Positions 23,985-31,565 of a DNA stretch of 45,323 bases are shown here, in pieces. The position numbers and the translations under genes were made by a program. The notes under the pieces were generated by a model. That model was not told the origin of the DNA. It was given only the letters and a program-made list of their open reading frames with translations, and searched no databases. Source of the stretch: a virus; IMG/VR virus record IMGVR_UViG_3300035158_000869, positions 1 through 45,323 of that record, one strand, 5' to 3'. Position 1 is the first letter of the stretch, and the number at the start of each line of letters is the position of its first letter.

Positions 23985-24741
23985 CTTTCTCCTTCTCTTT
24001 CTTTGCTTCTGCTACTGTTTTATCATCAGAAGAGTCTTTACCATCCCCATCATAGGAAACCCTTTTATGGTATATAGATTCTAGTTCCTTTATCAAAACC
24101 TTTTTAACCTTTTTTAATATTCCAATTTTCATATTATCAAGTTGATCATCATCCACCAATCTTTCAACGGTAGAATTAACAATTTTCTTTCTATCATCAT
24201 TTGTATTCATTTTACCGCTATGGTACATGGAACGTGACGTTGCTTCTACAGAATCAGCTATCATTAAAACAGCAGCCTCAGTTGATTGAGGAGACTTACT
24301 TTTGTATCGGAAATTACCATCTACTTTATTTTTAGATTTATTATAAAATGCTTTTATAATAGTATCACCGTGGTGCTGTGAAATTATGTTTAGAACTTCC
24401 CTAGGGATATCTTTATATGGAAGTAGAAACATAATACTATCAGAAACATGTCTAGATATTATTTGATAACTTATAGCAGGTTCAAGATTATCATGCGGAT
24501 TTAAATCATCCTCTTGGTTCTCAGAGAAATACTGAGGAGCATTTATTTTACCAACATCATGGTAAAGAGCAGCAACCTTTATTAGAGTGTTATCCAAGTC
24601 TAATTCAGATGCTATTGACTCACAAATATTGGCAACATTCTGGCTATGCCTATATGAACCTGGAGCCTTATCTCTGAACTTCTCTAACAAGGGAAAATCA
24701 GAATCCAAAAACTTTTTTAACTCCTCAGAATTTAAACCCAT
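23977..24741 (-). CDS. HD-domain phosphodiesterase, PgpH-like
   Basis: This 254-residue soluble protein matches the HD domain of the membrane c-di-AMP phosphodiesterase PgpH: APGSYRHSQNVAN (His32), ALYHDVGKINAPQYF (His61-Asp62), SRHVSDS (His98), SQHHGDT (His123, His124) and MIADSVEATSRS (Asp163). Spacing of metal ligands is close to PgpH. The transmembrane and extracellular parts are absent, and a charged tail ends EKEKDD. It probably hydrolyses c-di-AMP or another cyclic nucleotide. It lies immediately downstream of the ubiquitin-like operon and overlaps the ligase. A counter-defence role against cyclic-nucleotide signalling is possible. Confidence 0.88.
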   Translation of the reverse strand: MGLNSEELKKFLDSDFPLLEKFRDKAPGSYRHSQNVANICESIASELDLDNTLIKVAALYHDVGKINAPQYFSENQEDDLNPHDNLEPAISYQIISRHVSDSIMFLLPYKDIPREVLNIISQHHGDTIIKAFYNKSKNKVDGNFRYKSKSPQSTEAAVLMIADSVEATSRSMYHSGKMNTNDDRKKIVNSTVERLVDDDQLDNMKIGILKKVKKVLIKELESIYHKRVSYDGDGKDSSDDKTVAEAKKEKEKDD

Positions 24742-24752
24742 TATGAACCTCC

Positions 24753-24938
24753 TTACTTTACTTCAACCCGTGAATGATATTTTCTTATCTTACTATTGCT
24801 ATTTTTCAACTTCTTCCATACAAATTTATAATAACATGAGCACTCTAAGTAATTCCTAGATTCTCTACATATACCTTCACATAAATCACCTACAGCACAA
24901 CCTTCATAAATCTTTGATCTTTCTCTCTTCTTAGACAT
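24753..24938 (-). CDS. Small Cys-rich protein
   Basis: This 61-residue, strongly basic protein has five Cys (GCAVGDLCEGICRES and LECSCYY). It is probably zinc- or iron-sulfur-binding. It sits between the JAMM protease and the HD phosphodiesterase with gaps of about 10 bases, so it is made with the ubiquitin-like cassette. The function is unknown; it could be a RING-like accessory, but the spacing is too short for a full RING. Confidence 0.7.
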   Translation of the reverse strand: MSKKRERSKIYEGCAVGDLCEGICRESRNYLECSCYYKFVWKKLKNSNSKIRKYHSRVEVK

Positions 24939-24947
24939 AAAAACTCC

Positions 24948-25937
24948 TTAATGTTCTTGACTAATACCTGCTTCTATAAGTTCATTTTCTAATTTCTTCT
25001 TTTCATCATCTGTGAGAACATCTTTTTCCCAGAGGTTATCTGAAAGATTTTCATCCTCATCACTCTCATCATTAAGCCAAGATTCAAAATCCTCATTAGA
25101 TTCACCCCATATATCTTCATCCGTCTCAACAGAATCCTCATATCTTACTTCCCTTACAGTCTCCCAACTGAAAGACCTGTTATTAAATCTATCATATTCT
25201 ACAACTTCCCTAACTTTACCAGGTTCTGGTTGTCCTATAGTTATAACAACAACTTTTTTATTGTCTTCACCAACACCACACCTCTCAGCAAAAGCACCCG
25301 GCGAACCATGAACACCATTAGTTACGATGTTACTAATAACAGGAGGCTGTGGTTTTTTAATAAACTCTTCTGCCTCTTTTAAGAAACCAGGCTTATCCAA
25401 TACTGTGTCCATCATCAAACGAATATTAGCCTCTACAATTTTCAAAGCTCCACATGGAGTTTTCCATCGAACTTGACCACCAACACCAGAATGAGATACA
25501 CAAAGAGAAATATCATGATTCTGGTTAATATAATTATTATCAGTTCCAGAAAAGTCATGGCCCATATTATGATGGGAATGAATAACACCTATAATAGGTA
25601 AACCCTGTTCATTAGAAAACTCAATATTCTTAACAGTAGTCGCTGATGCTTCTTGTTTGGGTATAACAATATCCTCCACAACATTGTTTTCACCAACCAA
25701 ATATGCTAACCATTCTTGTGAAGTATATTTCTCCATCAAAGCGTCAATCTTAGCCTTCACCAGTGGTTTGATAAAAACCTGTATAGATTCAGGACACTTG
25801 CTACATTCTTCAACTACATCCAATTCACTTTCCCAGTAATTATCATTTGTAGTTATATTATGTACTTTTTGAGGAGCTTGCTTTTTCTTCATTTGACTCT
25901 TTTTCCTCTCTTTTCTCTTCTTTTTATTACTTGCCAT
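24948..25937 (-). CDS. JAB/JAMM metalloprotease (deubiquitinase-like)
   Basis: This 329-residue protein starts from the ATG at 25937 (AAGGAAGAA upstream). A Lys-rich tail of about 25 residues comes first. The JAMM core is complete: Glu75 in SQEWLAYLVG, then His120-Ser-His122 in VIHSHHNMGHDF, Ser130 and Asp133, i.e. H-x-H-x7-S-x2-D. These ligate the catalytic zinc of isopeptidases that remove ubiquitin-like proteins. A long acidic C-terminal region follows. As the fourth gene of a Ubl-E2-E1-JAMM operon it is likely to reverse conjugation, because the Ubl already ends in glycine and needs no trimming. Confidence 0.92.
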   Translation of the reverse strand: MASNKKKRKERKKSQMKKKQAPQKVHNITTNDNYWESELDVVEECSKCPESIQVFIKPLVKAKIDALMEKYTSQEWLAYLVGENNVVEDIVIPKQEASATTVKNIEFSNEQGLPIIGVIHSHHNMGHDFSGTDNNYINQNHDISLCVSHSGVGGQVRWKTPCGALKIVEANIRLMMDTVLDKPGFLKEAEEFIKKPQPPVISNIVTNGVHGSPGAFAERCGVGEDNKKVVVITIGQPEPGKVREVVEYDRFNNRSFSWETVREVRYEDSVETDEDIWGESNEDFESWLNDESDEDENLSDNLWEKDVLTDDEKKKLENELIEAGISQEH

Positions 25938-25965
25938 TTCTTCCTTACCCTCAACTATTTCCTTA

Positions 25966-26553
25966 CTAGTAGTTAAATAACCTAGTAATCTGCGTAGACA
26001 ATTCTTTACTTTCATATTTCATCACCTTTGCAACAACCAGAGAGGCTACAATGCTAGCAGGTACCACCCAAGATGGAACAACCCTGTAACCATCTTCTGC
26101 TTCTCCCCACTCTGCTACTCTACCACTTACTGTAATAGATTCACCATCATATCCTGCTTTCACATACTTACATCCTCTCTTATCTGCTATGCTTTGATTT
26201 TCTAATTGTACAGAGTGAGAATCAGTACAGTCAATAATCCAATCAGTATCAGCAAAAGTATGATCCTGAAACTTATAAGGCATGGAAATTACATAACATT
26301 CTGGTCTTAACTGATCAAGGATTTTCTTTGTTATCTCAGACTTATTCCAGCCAATAGAATTATGAGGTAAATCTATTCTAGCCAAATTATGCTCTTCAAT
26401 AACATCAGGATCGAATAGATAGATTTTTTCAACACCAGAAAGTGCTAAAAATTTAGCCACCCAGAAACCAATTCCACCACAACCAATCACGGTTACAGAG
26501 AAATCTCTTTTTAACCCTTCTATTCTATCCTGTCTATCATAAAGTGTACTCAT
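25966..26553 (-). CDS. E1-like (ThiF/MoeB family) activating enzyme
   Basis: This 195-residue adenylation domain has the nucleotide loop VIGCGGIGFWVAKFL (24-29 GCGGIG), LFDPDVIEEHNLARIDLPHN with Asp48/Asp50, Asn56 and Arg59 of the ATP site, and WIIDCTDSHSVQLENQ with Asp111. It adenylates the C-terminal Gly of a ubiquitin-like protein. It lacks the CxxC zinc pairs and any rhodanese or ubiquitin-fold domain, so it is a minimal E1. It lies between the E2-like and JAMM genes. The residue forming the thioester, if one forms, is uncertain; Cys128 in KRGCKYV is a candidate. Confidence 0.92.
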   Translation of the reverse strand: MSTLYDRQDRIEGLKRDFSVTVIGCGGIGFWVAKFLALSGVEKIYLFDPDVIEEHNLARIDLPHNSIGWNKSEITKKILDQLRPECYVISMPYKFQDHTFADTDWIIDCTDSHSVQLENQSIADKRGCKYVKAGYDGESITVSGRVAEWGEAEDGYRVVPSWVVPASIVASLVVAKVMKYESKELSTQITRLFNY

Positions 26554-26569
26554 CCTTTATCTTCCTTTC

Positions 26570-27442
26570 TTATGAGGTCCAAAAATCACTTTCGTCAATA
26601 TTTGAGTTTTCTTCTACACCAACTCTTTTTTCCTCTCTACGGAGATTCACTTTATTATCAGGTGCTTTTTTCTCACCTGTAAGGTGTCTACACACAGTGT
26701 TATATCTCGGTAGACCTCTAGGACGTCTCTCAGCTAGAGAACCAGAATTGATGTTTTCCAAAACAATTTGTGCTTCCTGTGCTATATTGATTATATCTAT
26801 AGGTGTTTCCCAATTTCTAGGATATTTCCATCTACCCCAACAATCTGGATTAGACTGGTGGTAATGTTGGAAATAACCTAAACCTATTGGTTGTCTTGTG
26901 GAAACTCTCTGTACTTTTTTACCTTTGGTTTCTATAAGAACAACAATAGGTGTAATCATTTTCTTTTGATATTTAGGATCAATATATTCTTGGTCAAGAG
27001 TTTTAGGCCAATAAATGCCTTGTACTAGCCAAATATATTCATCTTGTCCTGTACCTTTGACAACGGAAAGACCTTTTTTAGCATCCTCAACACTAACATC
27101 TGGCATTAGTTTAGCTTCATGAAGTTTTCTAGTCAATTCTTCTTCTTTCCTTTCATATTCAAACCTAATACGTGAAACAAAATCTGACATACTATTAATT
27201 TTATCGTTAATATGTTTCTTAATAATATTTAACTTTTCAATGAGTTTATCTCTATATTCCTTTCTTATCTCTTCTTCAATGTCAAGAGGTTCTTCACTAA
27301 CTACCTCAAGTTTTAGAACCTTGTTACCGGCTCTAACAGTTAGTCCATCAAGCTCAATATCATCAGATTTTATACCATCAAGCATTGACCACATTTCCTC
27401 AATATCTTTTTTAGCTCTTTCTTCCATATTATACCTTGACAT
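26570..27442 (-). CDS. E2-like ubiquitin-conjugating protein
   Basis: This 290-residue protein has an N-terminal half (residues 1-115) that is a charged helical, coiled-coil region. The C-terminal half shows the E2 pattern: strand-rich IWLVQGIYWPK and ITPIVVLIET, then an HPN-like turn GYFQHYHQSNPDCWGRW with the probable catalytic Cys201 followed by Trp-Gly, then TPIDIINIAQEAQIVLENIN like the post-Cys helices of E2 enzymes. It would receive the Ubl from the E1 as a thioester and transfer it to a target. The genomic position between Ubl and E1 supports this. A degenerate E2 without activity is the alternative. Confidence 0.75.
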   Translation of the reverse strand: MSRYNMEERAKKDIEEMWSMLDGIKSDDIELDGLTVRAGNKVLKLEVVSEEPLDIEEEIRKEYRDKLIEKLNIIKKHINDKINSMSDFVSRIRFEYERKEEELTRKLHEAKLMPDVSVEDAKKGLSVVKGTGQDEYIWLVQGIYWPKTLDQEYIDPKYQKKMITPIVVLIETKGKKVQRVSTRQPIGLGYFQHYHQSNPDCWGRWKYPRNWETPIDIINIAQEAQIVLENINSGSLAERRPRGLPRYNTVCRHLTGEKKAPDNKVNLRREEKRVGVEENSNIDESDFWTS

Positions 27443-27515
27443 TTTAGACCTCTCAAAATATAACTAAAGGGAACCAAAATGGCTCCCTTTAATCTGGTTT
27501 CTATTGGTGTTTCTA

Positions 27516-27794
27516 TTAACCGGCAACATCATAAGGACGAATATCAAGTCTGTCACCTTCATTGATGAGTTCTGGTGCCTCAGAAGGCTTGATTTCACTA
27601 CCATTAAAATGGACTCTAAACTTTCCAAGTCCTGCGTCCTTAGAAAGACCTACTACAGTATCCTTGAATGAGGAACCTGGTGTAATGTTAACACGGGCAC
27701 CGTTTACAGATGCATAGGTACCTGCAGTATCAAAAGCCTCATCAGTTTCCTCGTCTTCATTTACCATTTGATCCCAATAATTATCATCAAACAT
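27516..27794 (-). CDS. Ubiquitin-like modifier (beta-grasp)
   Basis: This 92-residue protein has an acidic, disordered N-terminus of about 25 residues, then a beta-grasp fold: SVNGARVNITPGSSFKDTVV (strand-turn-strand and helix start), LGKFRVHFNGSEI, and LINEGDRLDIRPYDVAG. The INEGDRLDIRPYD segment is typical of ubiquitin/MoaD-like modifiers. The chain ends in a bare Gly, ready for E1 adenylation with no pro-peptide. It is the first gene of the E2-E1-JAMM operon and has its own promoter. Sulfur transfer (ThiS-like) is less likely given the E2. Confidence 0.88.
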   Translation of the reverse strand: MFDDNYWDQMVNEDEETDEAFDTAGTYASVNGARVNITPGSSFKDTVVGLSKDAGLGKFRVHFNGSEIKPSEAPELINEGDRLDIRPYDVAG

Positions 27795-27851
27795 TTTACT
27801 TTACCTCCTTTTCCTATTTAAAAATTGCATTTGTCTCTCAACCTTTTTCTT

Positions 27852-27880
27852 ATTATACAACAGAAAAACCTGAATGTAAA
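27852..27880 (-). promoter_or_regulatory. Promoter of the ubiquitin-like operon
   Basis: The minus strand has TTTACA, 17 bases, TATAAT, a near-perfect box set that ends 57 bases before the Ubl start codon. The -35 box lies just past the stop of the sliding clamp. It gives the cassette expression independent of the clamp operon. Confidence 0.85.
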
Positions 27881-27882
27881 CA

Positions 27883-28620
27883 TTATTCTGCTTCTGACAT
27901 AAGAAAATATTGCTCTGATTTTTCATCGTTTCCAATGTAACACATACCTAAATCCTGATCTTTCATGTAAGTTAGTCTTACTTTAAAATCTGTAGGATCA
28001 GTCAACACCATGATTGTATTTACGAGATTTTTATAATCAAAACAGAGTCTTAGATCATCATTTTCAATATCAAGAAGATGATACCTCAGGCTGTTGCTAA
28101 AACTATTCTCTCCATCTGTGGTTTCAATGTATAACTTGTTTTCCTCAATAAAGAAATATATTTTCCCAAATCGAGAGCCTATTGCTTTTATTTTCTTAAA
28201 AATATTTATGAAAGTATCATCAATATCAAACTCAACAAAATATTCAATACCATCATGTGGTGAACCTCCTGTGAAAACACTAACAATCTGATCGGAACAG
28301 AAATGAATATTTGATTTTTGGGCACCGTTTATAATTTCAATTTTTCCTCTTTGTATTTTAACATCCGCAACATCATCATCAACCAACTTTAAAAACGGTA
28401 TAACATTTTTTCCTATTTCAGAAAAATTAAATACATGTTCTTTCCTGAGATAACCAAAAATATCGTTATCCATATTTAGTAAAACTATAGCATCACGGTT
28501 AGTGGATATCATTCTTGATTCTATCGTATCAGGAGATATATTTAGCTGAACATTATCAATGCTAAAATTTATAGTTGCTTTCTTCAGTAAATCCTTAAAC
28601 TTTTCCACATTAGTATTCAT
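27883..28620 (-). CDS. Sliding clamp, T4 gp45/PCNA-like
   Basis: This 245-residue protein has segments that fit the two-domain phage clamp: FKDLLKKATINFSI at the N-terminus, IESRMISTNRDAIVLLNM, and the second domain with YFVEFDIDDTFINIFKKI and VRLTYMKDQDLGMCYIGNDEK near the end. It forms a ring that tethers polymerase and, in T4, is needed for late transcription. It directly follows the two clamp-loader genes, as in T4. The size (T4 gp45 has 228) fits. Confidence 0.86.
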   Translation of the reverse strand: MNTNVEKFKDLLKKATINFSIDNVQLNISPDTIESRMISTNRDAIVLLNMDNDIFGYLRKEHVFNFSEIGKNVIPFLKLVDDDVADVKIQRGKIEIINGAQKSNIHFCSDQIVSVFTGGSPHDGIEYFVEFDIDDTFINIFKKIKAIGSRFGKIYFFIEENKLYIETTDGENSFSNSLRYHLLDIENDDLRLCFDYKNLVNTIMVLTDPTDFKVRLTYMKDQDLGMCYIGNDEKSEQYFLMSEAE

Positions 28621-28634
28621 ACAAATTCTTCCTC

Positions 28635-28994
28635 CTAAATATCTAAAAATGTCAGGTACATCTTTGCTTCTCTAGTAGATATACCATATACTTCCTTCAT
28701 TTTATCTATGGTTTTCTTTCTCTTTTTGTCATCTCCCTCCTTTTTCACCCATTTAATAAATCTCTTTTTTCTTGGAATCTTGTTCATGTAATATTGGTAA
28801 ATTAGATCATCCGATAACTTGAATTGTAGAGGGTTCAACCTGTTTACTATGTTTATAAGTTCTTTATCATGGGATAACCAAAGTGATAACATATATGCAT
28901 TTGCCTTTTTCTTATCATATACCACATTCTTGTTTTTGTAAAATATAGCATTTAAAAAAGTGAATAAATTAGGGCCATCATCTTTCTTAGGCAT
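28635..28994 (-). CDS. Clamp-loader small subunit, T4 gp62-like
   Basis: This 119-residue protein has YMLSLWLSHDKELINIVN and YYMNKIPRKKRFIKWVKK, the pattern of small clamp-loader subunits of T4-like phages (short helical protein ending in a basic patch). It would act with the AAA+ subunit to open the clamp. It is shorter than T4 gp62 (187). Its start overlaps the stop of the AAA+ gene. Confidence 0.8.
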   Translation of the reverse strand: MPKKDDGPNLFTFLNAIFYKNKNVVYDKKKANAYMLSLWLSHDKELINIVNRLNPLQFKLSDDLIYQYYMNKIPRKKRFIKWVKKEGDDKKRKKTIDKMKEVYGISTREAKMYLTFLDI

Positions 28995-29887
28995 TAAATT
29001 ATCCCCTGCTTCATCATATTAACCACCATAGCCATAAAATTTATCTCTTTTATAGCAACTGTAGTATCTCTATACATATACTCACCTATCATTATGATAG
29101 CATCCCCCGGTGATTTGAAACCGTCTATATTTTCAAATAAATGTTTATATAATGCTGCATAATTAATTGTATTACTTTTTAGTGTTACTCTGATATTATC
29201 AAGGTCTCCTTCCTTCATAGACTTTAATATACCATCCCACATTGATTCATAAACACCTTCATCACTTACCAATTTACCTTTCAAAACATTTTGTTGAACT
29301 GTCAATATTGTACTTCTTATATCAGGGTGACATTTTTTAACAATATTCACCAACATCTTTTGATCAAATTTAACATTTTCCTTCTTCAAAATATCAGCAA
29401 CAAACTTGTAAACCTCTTTACCTGGTGGATTGTCCACTCTAATTACTTGACACCTTGACATTAGCTCATTCATCATCAAAGATTCATCATTGGTTAGAAA
29501 AATAAATCTAGTAATCCTCTGAACATCTTCTATTAACTGTTTCAACATCTTTTGTGCACCAGATGCTCCTCTACTAAGAGCATCTGCCTCGTTCAAAACA
29601 ACAATCTTTAGAGGAGTTATACCAAGAGCAGTGGAAAAACTTTTCACCTTATCTCTTATAGCATCAATACCTGTTTCATCTGATGCATTTATCCACATAT
29701 GATCGAAGCCAGTTTCCTTGATGAAAATATTAGTGAATGTTCCCTTACCTACACCAGGCGGACCTACTAACATCAAATTTGGTACTTCTTCCAGAGCCTT
29801 TTTCAATTTAGATTTTATCTTATCATTCAAAATTATATCATCAAATTTTTGTGGTTCATACTTAAAGGTCCATATTTCTTTACTCAT
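28994..29887 (-). CDS. Clamp-loader AAA+ subunit, T4 gp44-like
   Basis: This 297-residue AAA+ ATPase has Walker A GPPGVGKGTF (residues about 42-50), Walker B VVLNEADALS, sensor 1 FIFLTND and the arginine-finger SRC motif (MSRCQVIRV). It loads the sliding clamp on primer-template. The N-terminus MSKEIWTFKYEPQKFDDI is the RFC-box-like start of RFC/gp44 proteins. It heads the loader-clamp operon after one small gene. Confidence 0.93.
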   Translation of the reverse strand: MSKEIWTFKYEPQKFDDIILNDKIKSKLKKALEEVPNLMLVGPPGVGKGTFTNIFIKETGFDHMWINASDETGIDAIRDKVKSFSTALGITPLKIVVLNEADALSRGASGAQKMLKQLIEDVQRITRFIFLTNDESLMMNELMSRCQVIRVDNPPGKEVYKFVADILKKENVKFDQKMLVNIVKKCHPDIRSTILTVQQNVLKGKLVSDEGVYESMWDGILKSMKEGDLDNIRVTLKSNTINYAALYKHLFENIDGFKSPGDAIIMIGEYMYRDTTVAIKEINFMAMVVNMMKQGII

Positions 29888-29892
29888 TTTTA

Positions 29893-30135
29893 TTACTCTC
29901 CATTAACAAAATCTTCTTCATTACTCAAGAAAAAGTCAATCCTTGAGCTCAACACAAATTGCAAATCCTGTACTTCCGATTCTAATTGCATAAGTACTTC
30001 ATACACATTATGTTTTATGGTATCAGGATAAGCAATTTTAAATTTTTCTAACTCCATTTCGGTGTATTCAGATTCTAAGTACTTCACTAATGCTTTTTCA
30101 ATTTCATCTTTTATATTACATTCATTTTCAAACAT
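29893..30135 (-). CDS. Small acidic hypothetical protein
   Basis: This 80-residue acidic, helix-rich protein starts MFENECNIKDEIEKALVKYL. It is the first gene after the promoter at 30174-30202 and leads into the clamp loader. No family is recognised. Confidence 0.7.
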   Translation of the reverse strand: MFENECNIKDEIEKALVKYLESEYTEMELEKFKIAYPDTIKHNVYEVLMQLESEVQDLQFVLSSRIDFFLSNEEDFVNGE

Positions 30136-30173
30136 TTTCCGTCCTCATCTTAATTCAAATTATCACTTTATCT

Positions 30174-30202
30174 ATTATACATAAAAAAAGCATAGTTGTA
30201 AA
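30174..30202 (-). promoter_or_regulatory. Promoter of the clamp-loader operon
   Basis: The minus strand has TTTACA, 17 bases, TATAAT, followed after about 35 bases by the start of the 80-residue gene. A terminator for the HU gene abuts the -35 box. Confidence 0.85.
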
Positions 30203-30205
30203 CAA

Positions 30206-30238
30206 AGAAAGAGGTGCGGTTAAACCACACCTCTTTCT
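30206..30238 (-). terminator. Terminator of the HU gene
   Basis: An 11-bp stem AGAAAGAGGTG/CACCTCTTTCT with an inner GGTT/AACC pair set lies 40 bases after the HU stop. Only a short T-rich tail follows, partly shared with the next promoter. Confidence 0.72.
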
Positions 30239-30276
30239 GCTTAGCATCTACCATGTAAACCATGGTGGTAGGGCTG

Positions 30277-30552
30277 TTAGCCCTCAACTGAAGTTTTCAA
30301 AGCTTTTGAAGCCTTGAACTTTGGAACGCGCTTGGCAGGAACATCAATTTCCTCACCGGTCTGCGGGTTTCGGGCCTTTCGGGCCTTTCGCTCTACAACT
30401 GAAAAGGTACCAAAATCAACCAACGTGACCTTGCCATCCTCTTTCAATCCCTTGGAAACACCATCGAGAACCGTACCGATAACGATACGAGCATCTTTCT
30501 TTGTTACACCACCTTCTTCAGCCACATAATTAATAAGATCGGTTTTGTTCAT
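30277..30552 (-). CDS. HU/IHF-family DNA-binding protein
   Basis: This 91-residue protein is a standard HU: MNKTDLINYVAEEGGVTKK, VTLVDFGTFSV, ARKARNPQTGEEIDV (the DNA-binding arm) and AKRVPKFKASKAL. It bends and compacts DNA. The gene is visibly richer in G and C and in strong codons than its neighbours, suggesting either high expression or recent capture from a host. It stands alone between a consensus promoter and a terminator. Confidence 0.96.
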   Translation of the reverse strand: MNKTDLINYVAEEGGVTKKDARIVIGTVLDGVSKGLKEDGKVTLVDFGTFSVVERKARKARNPQTGEEIDVPAKRVPKFKASKALKTSVEG

Positions 30553-30618
30553 TTTACTTCCTCCTTCTTTTTTTGGTTTTTTGTTTTTAAGGTTTTAATC
30601 CTCATTCGACTAACTATA

Positions 30619-30647
30619 ATTATAAAACAATGAACATTCAATGTAAA
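30619..30647 (-). promoter_or_regulatory. Promoter of the HU gene
   Basis: The minus strand has TTTACA, 17 bases, TATAAT. It lies about 65 bases upstream of the HU start, with GAAGGAGGAAG as ribosome-binding site. Confidence 0.85.
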
Positions 30648-30689
30648 CACTTACCATAAAGATTTTTCTTTTTTCTTTCTTCTCCTACT

Positions 30690-30914
30690 TCATAGTTTAT
30701 TTACTTCTTTCCGTGCTTTTACTTCACACAAATTATCCTTTATCATCAAAAATATTAATCTTTCTACAAAAAAATTAAATGCTTTCCAAAAGAACCTACT
30801 GTAAAAGAAAGTTAAGGTTGCACTTTTCTTTTTAGATAAACCCTTCCTATAAACAAAACACATAAAATGCAACGGGTTAGTCTTGTGCTGAATATAGTTC
30901 AAAACCTGTATCAT
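30690..30914 (-). CDS. Small basic hypothetical protein
   Basis: This 74-residue protein begins MIQVLNYIQHKTNPLHFMC. It has an aromatic, hydrophobic middle (FFYSRFFWKAFNFFVERLIF) and a basic C-terminus. The ATG overlaps the stop of the preceding small membrane gene as ATGA, which favours this start over longer forms. It ends a run of small overlapping genes. The function is unknown; membrane association is possible. Confidence 0.62.
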   Translation of the reverse strand: MIQVLNYIQHKTNPLHFMCFVYRKGLSKKKSATLTFFYSRFFWKAFNFFVERLIFLMIKDNLCEVKARKEVNKL

Positions 30915-31075
30915 ACAATAGGCTCCTTCGATGCTATCGTTACTGATAGGAAAATAATTGTACATACTGCAAAATACATAATCGAAAAAAACTGTGAACA
31001 TGTTACAACATCAAGCCAATTAATAAACATCGTTTGTCTTTCAAGAGTAGACTGGTAATTGATTATATCATTCAT
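30911..31075 (-). CDS. Small membrane protein
   Basis: This 54-residue open frame starts MNDIINYQSTLERQTMFINW, with one hydrophobic segment (FFSIMYFAVCTIIFLSVTIA, residues about 29-48). Both its start and its stop sit in ATGA overlaps with neighbouring genes, which is strong evidence that it is translated. It is the size of phage lysis-inhibition or superinfection-exclusion peptides; the role is unknown. Confidence 0.7.
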   Translation of the reverse strand: MNDIINYQSTLERQTMFINWLDVVTCSQFFSIMYFAVCTIIFLSVTIASKEPIV

Positions 31076-31353
31076 TTTCTCACCTTAATATACTTTGTGT
31101 AATATTCAACAATGGCAATACATTCTTGTACTGCACTTCTCCATGCTCTTGCTTCATCAGGAGAAGCATCCTCCGTTTTCTCCTCACTAAGAAGTTCTTC
31201 CATATCAGAAATCATATTACCTTTCTTTAGAGCTTCTTTTAACTGTCCACCAATTATACATTCTAATTGGGTGTTGGCCCATTCAAGATCATTACCAATA
31301 GAGCGATTTTCCTTAATAAGGAGTTCAGATAAAATTTCCTGTTCTGTTTTCAT
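31072..31353 (-). CDS. Acidic hypothetical protein
   Basis: This 93-residue acidic, helical protein starts MKTEQEILSELLIKENRSIG. The ATG at 31353 lies in an ATGA overlap with the upstream gene and is preferred to a GTG two codons before. The C-terminal SAVQECIAIVEYYTKYIKV looks amphipathic. No family is recognised. Confidence 0.7.
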   Translation of the reverse strand: MKTEQEILSELLIKENRSIGNDLEWANTQLECIIGGQLKEALKKGNMISDMEELLSEEKTEDASPDEARAWRSAVQECIAIVEYYTKYIKVRK

Positions 31354-31565
31354 ATCCACCTTACATCACGTAAATTGAATTCCTTTATTCCTAAAGTACC
31401 CAAGTCAACATAAACCGTACCGTTTGCGTTGACATCTTTACACTTACCAATTCCTAAATCAGTAGAACAACCCCTATTCTTATGAGCTCTCAACATTTTC
31501 AAATTCTGCTGCATTTTTATCTCAGCTGGATGTACTGGTTCATACATAGACTTTAGTACTTTCAT
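31350..31565 (-). CDS. Hypothetical protein
   Basis: This 71-residue basic protein has a C-terminal beta-hairpin-like segment (NGTVYVDLGTLGIKEFNL). GAGGAATAA precedes the start, adjacent to the upstream stop. The function is unknown. Confidence 0.68.
   Translation of the reverse strand: MKVLKSMYEPVHPAEIKMQQNLKMLRAHKNRGCSTDLGIGKCKDVNANGTVYVDLGTLGIKEFNLRDVRWI

Noticed and set aside
30867-31058. Plus-strand open frame of 63 residues
   Set aside because: It is opposite two small minus-strand genes linked by ATGA overlaps, which have much better translation signals.
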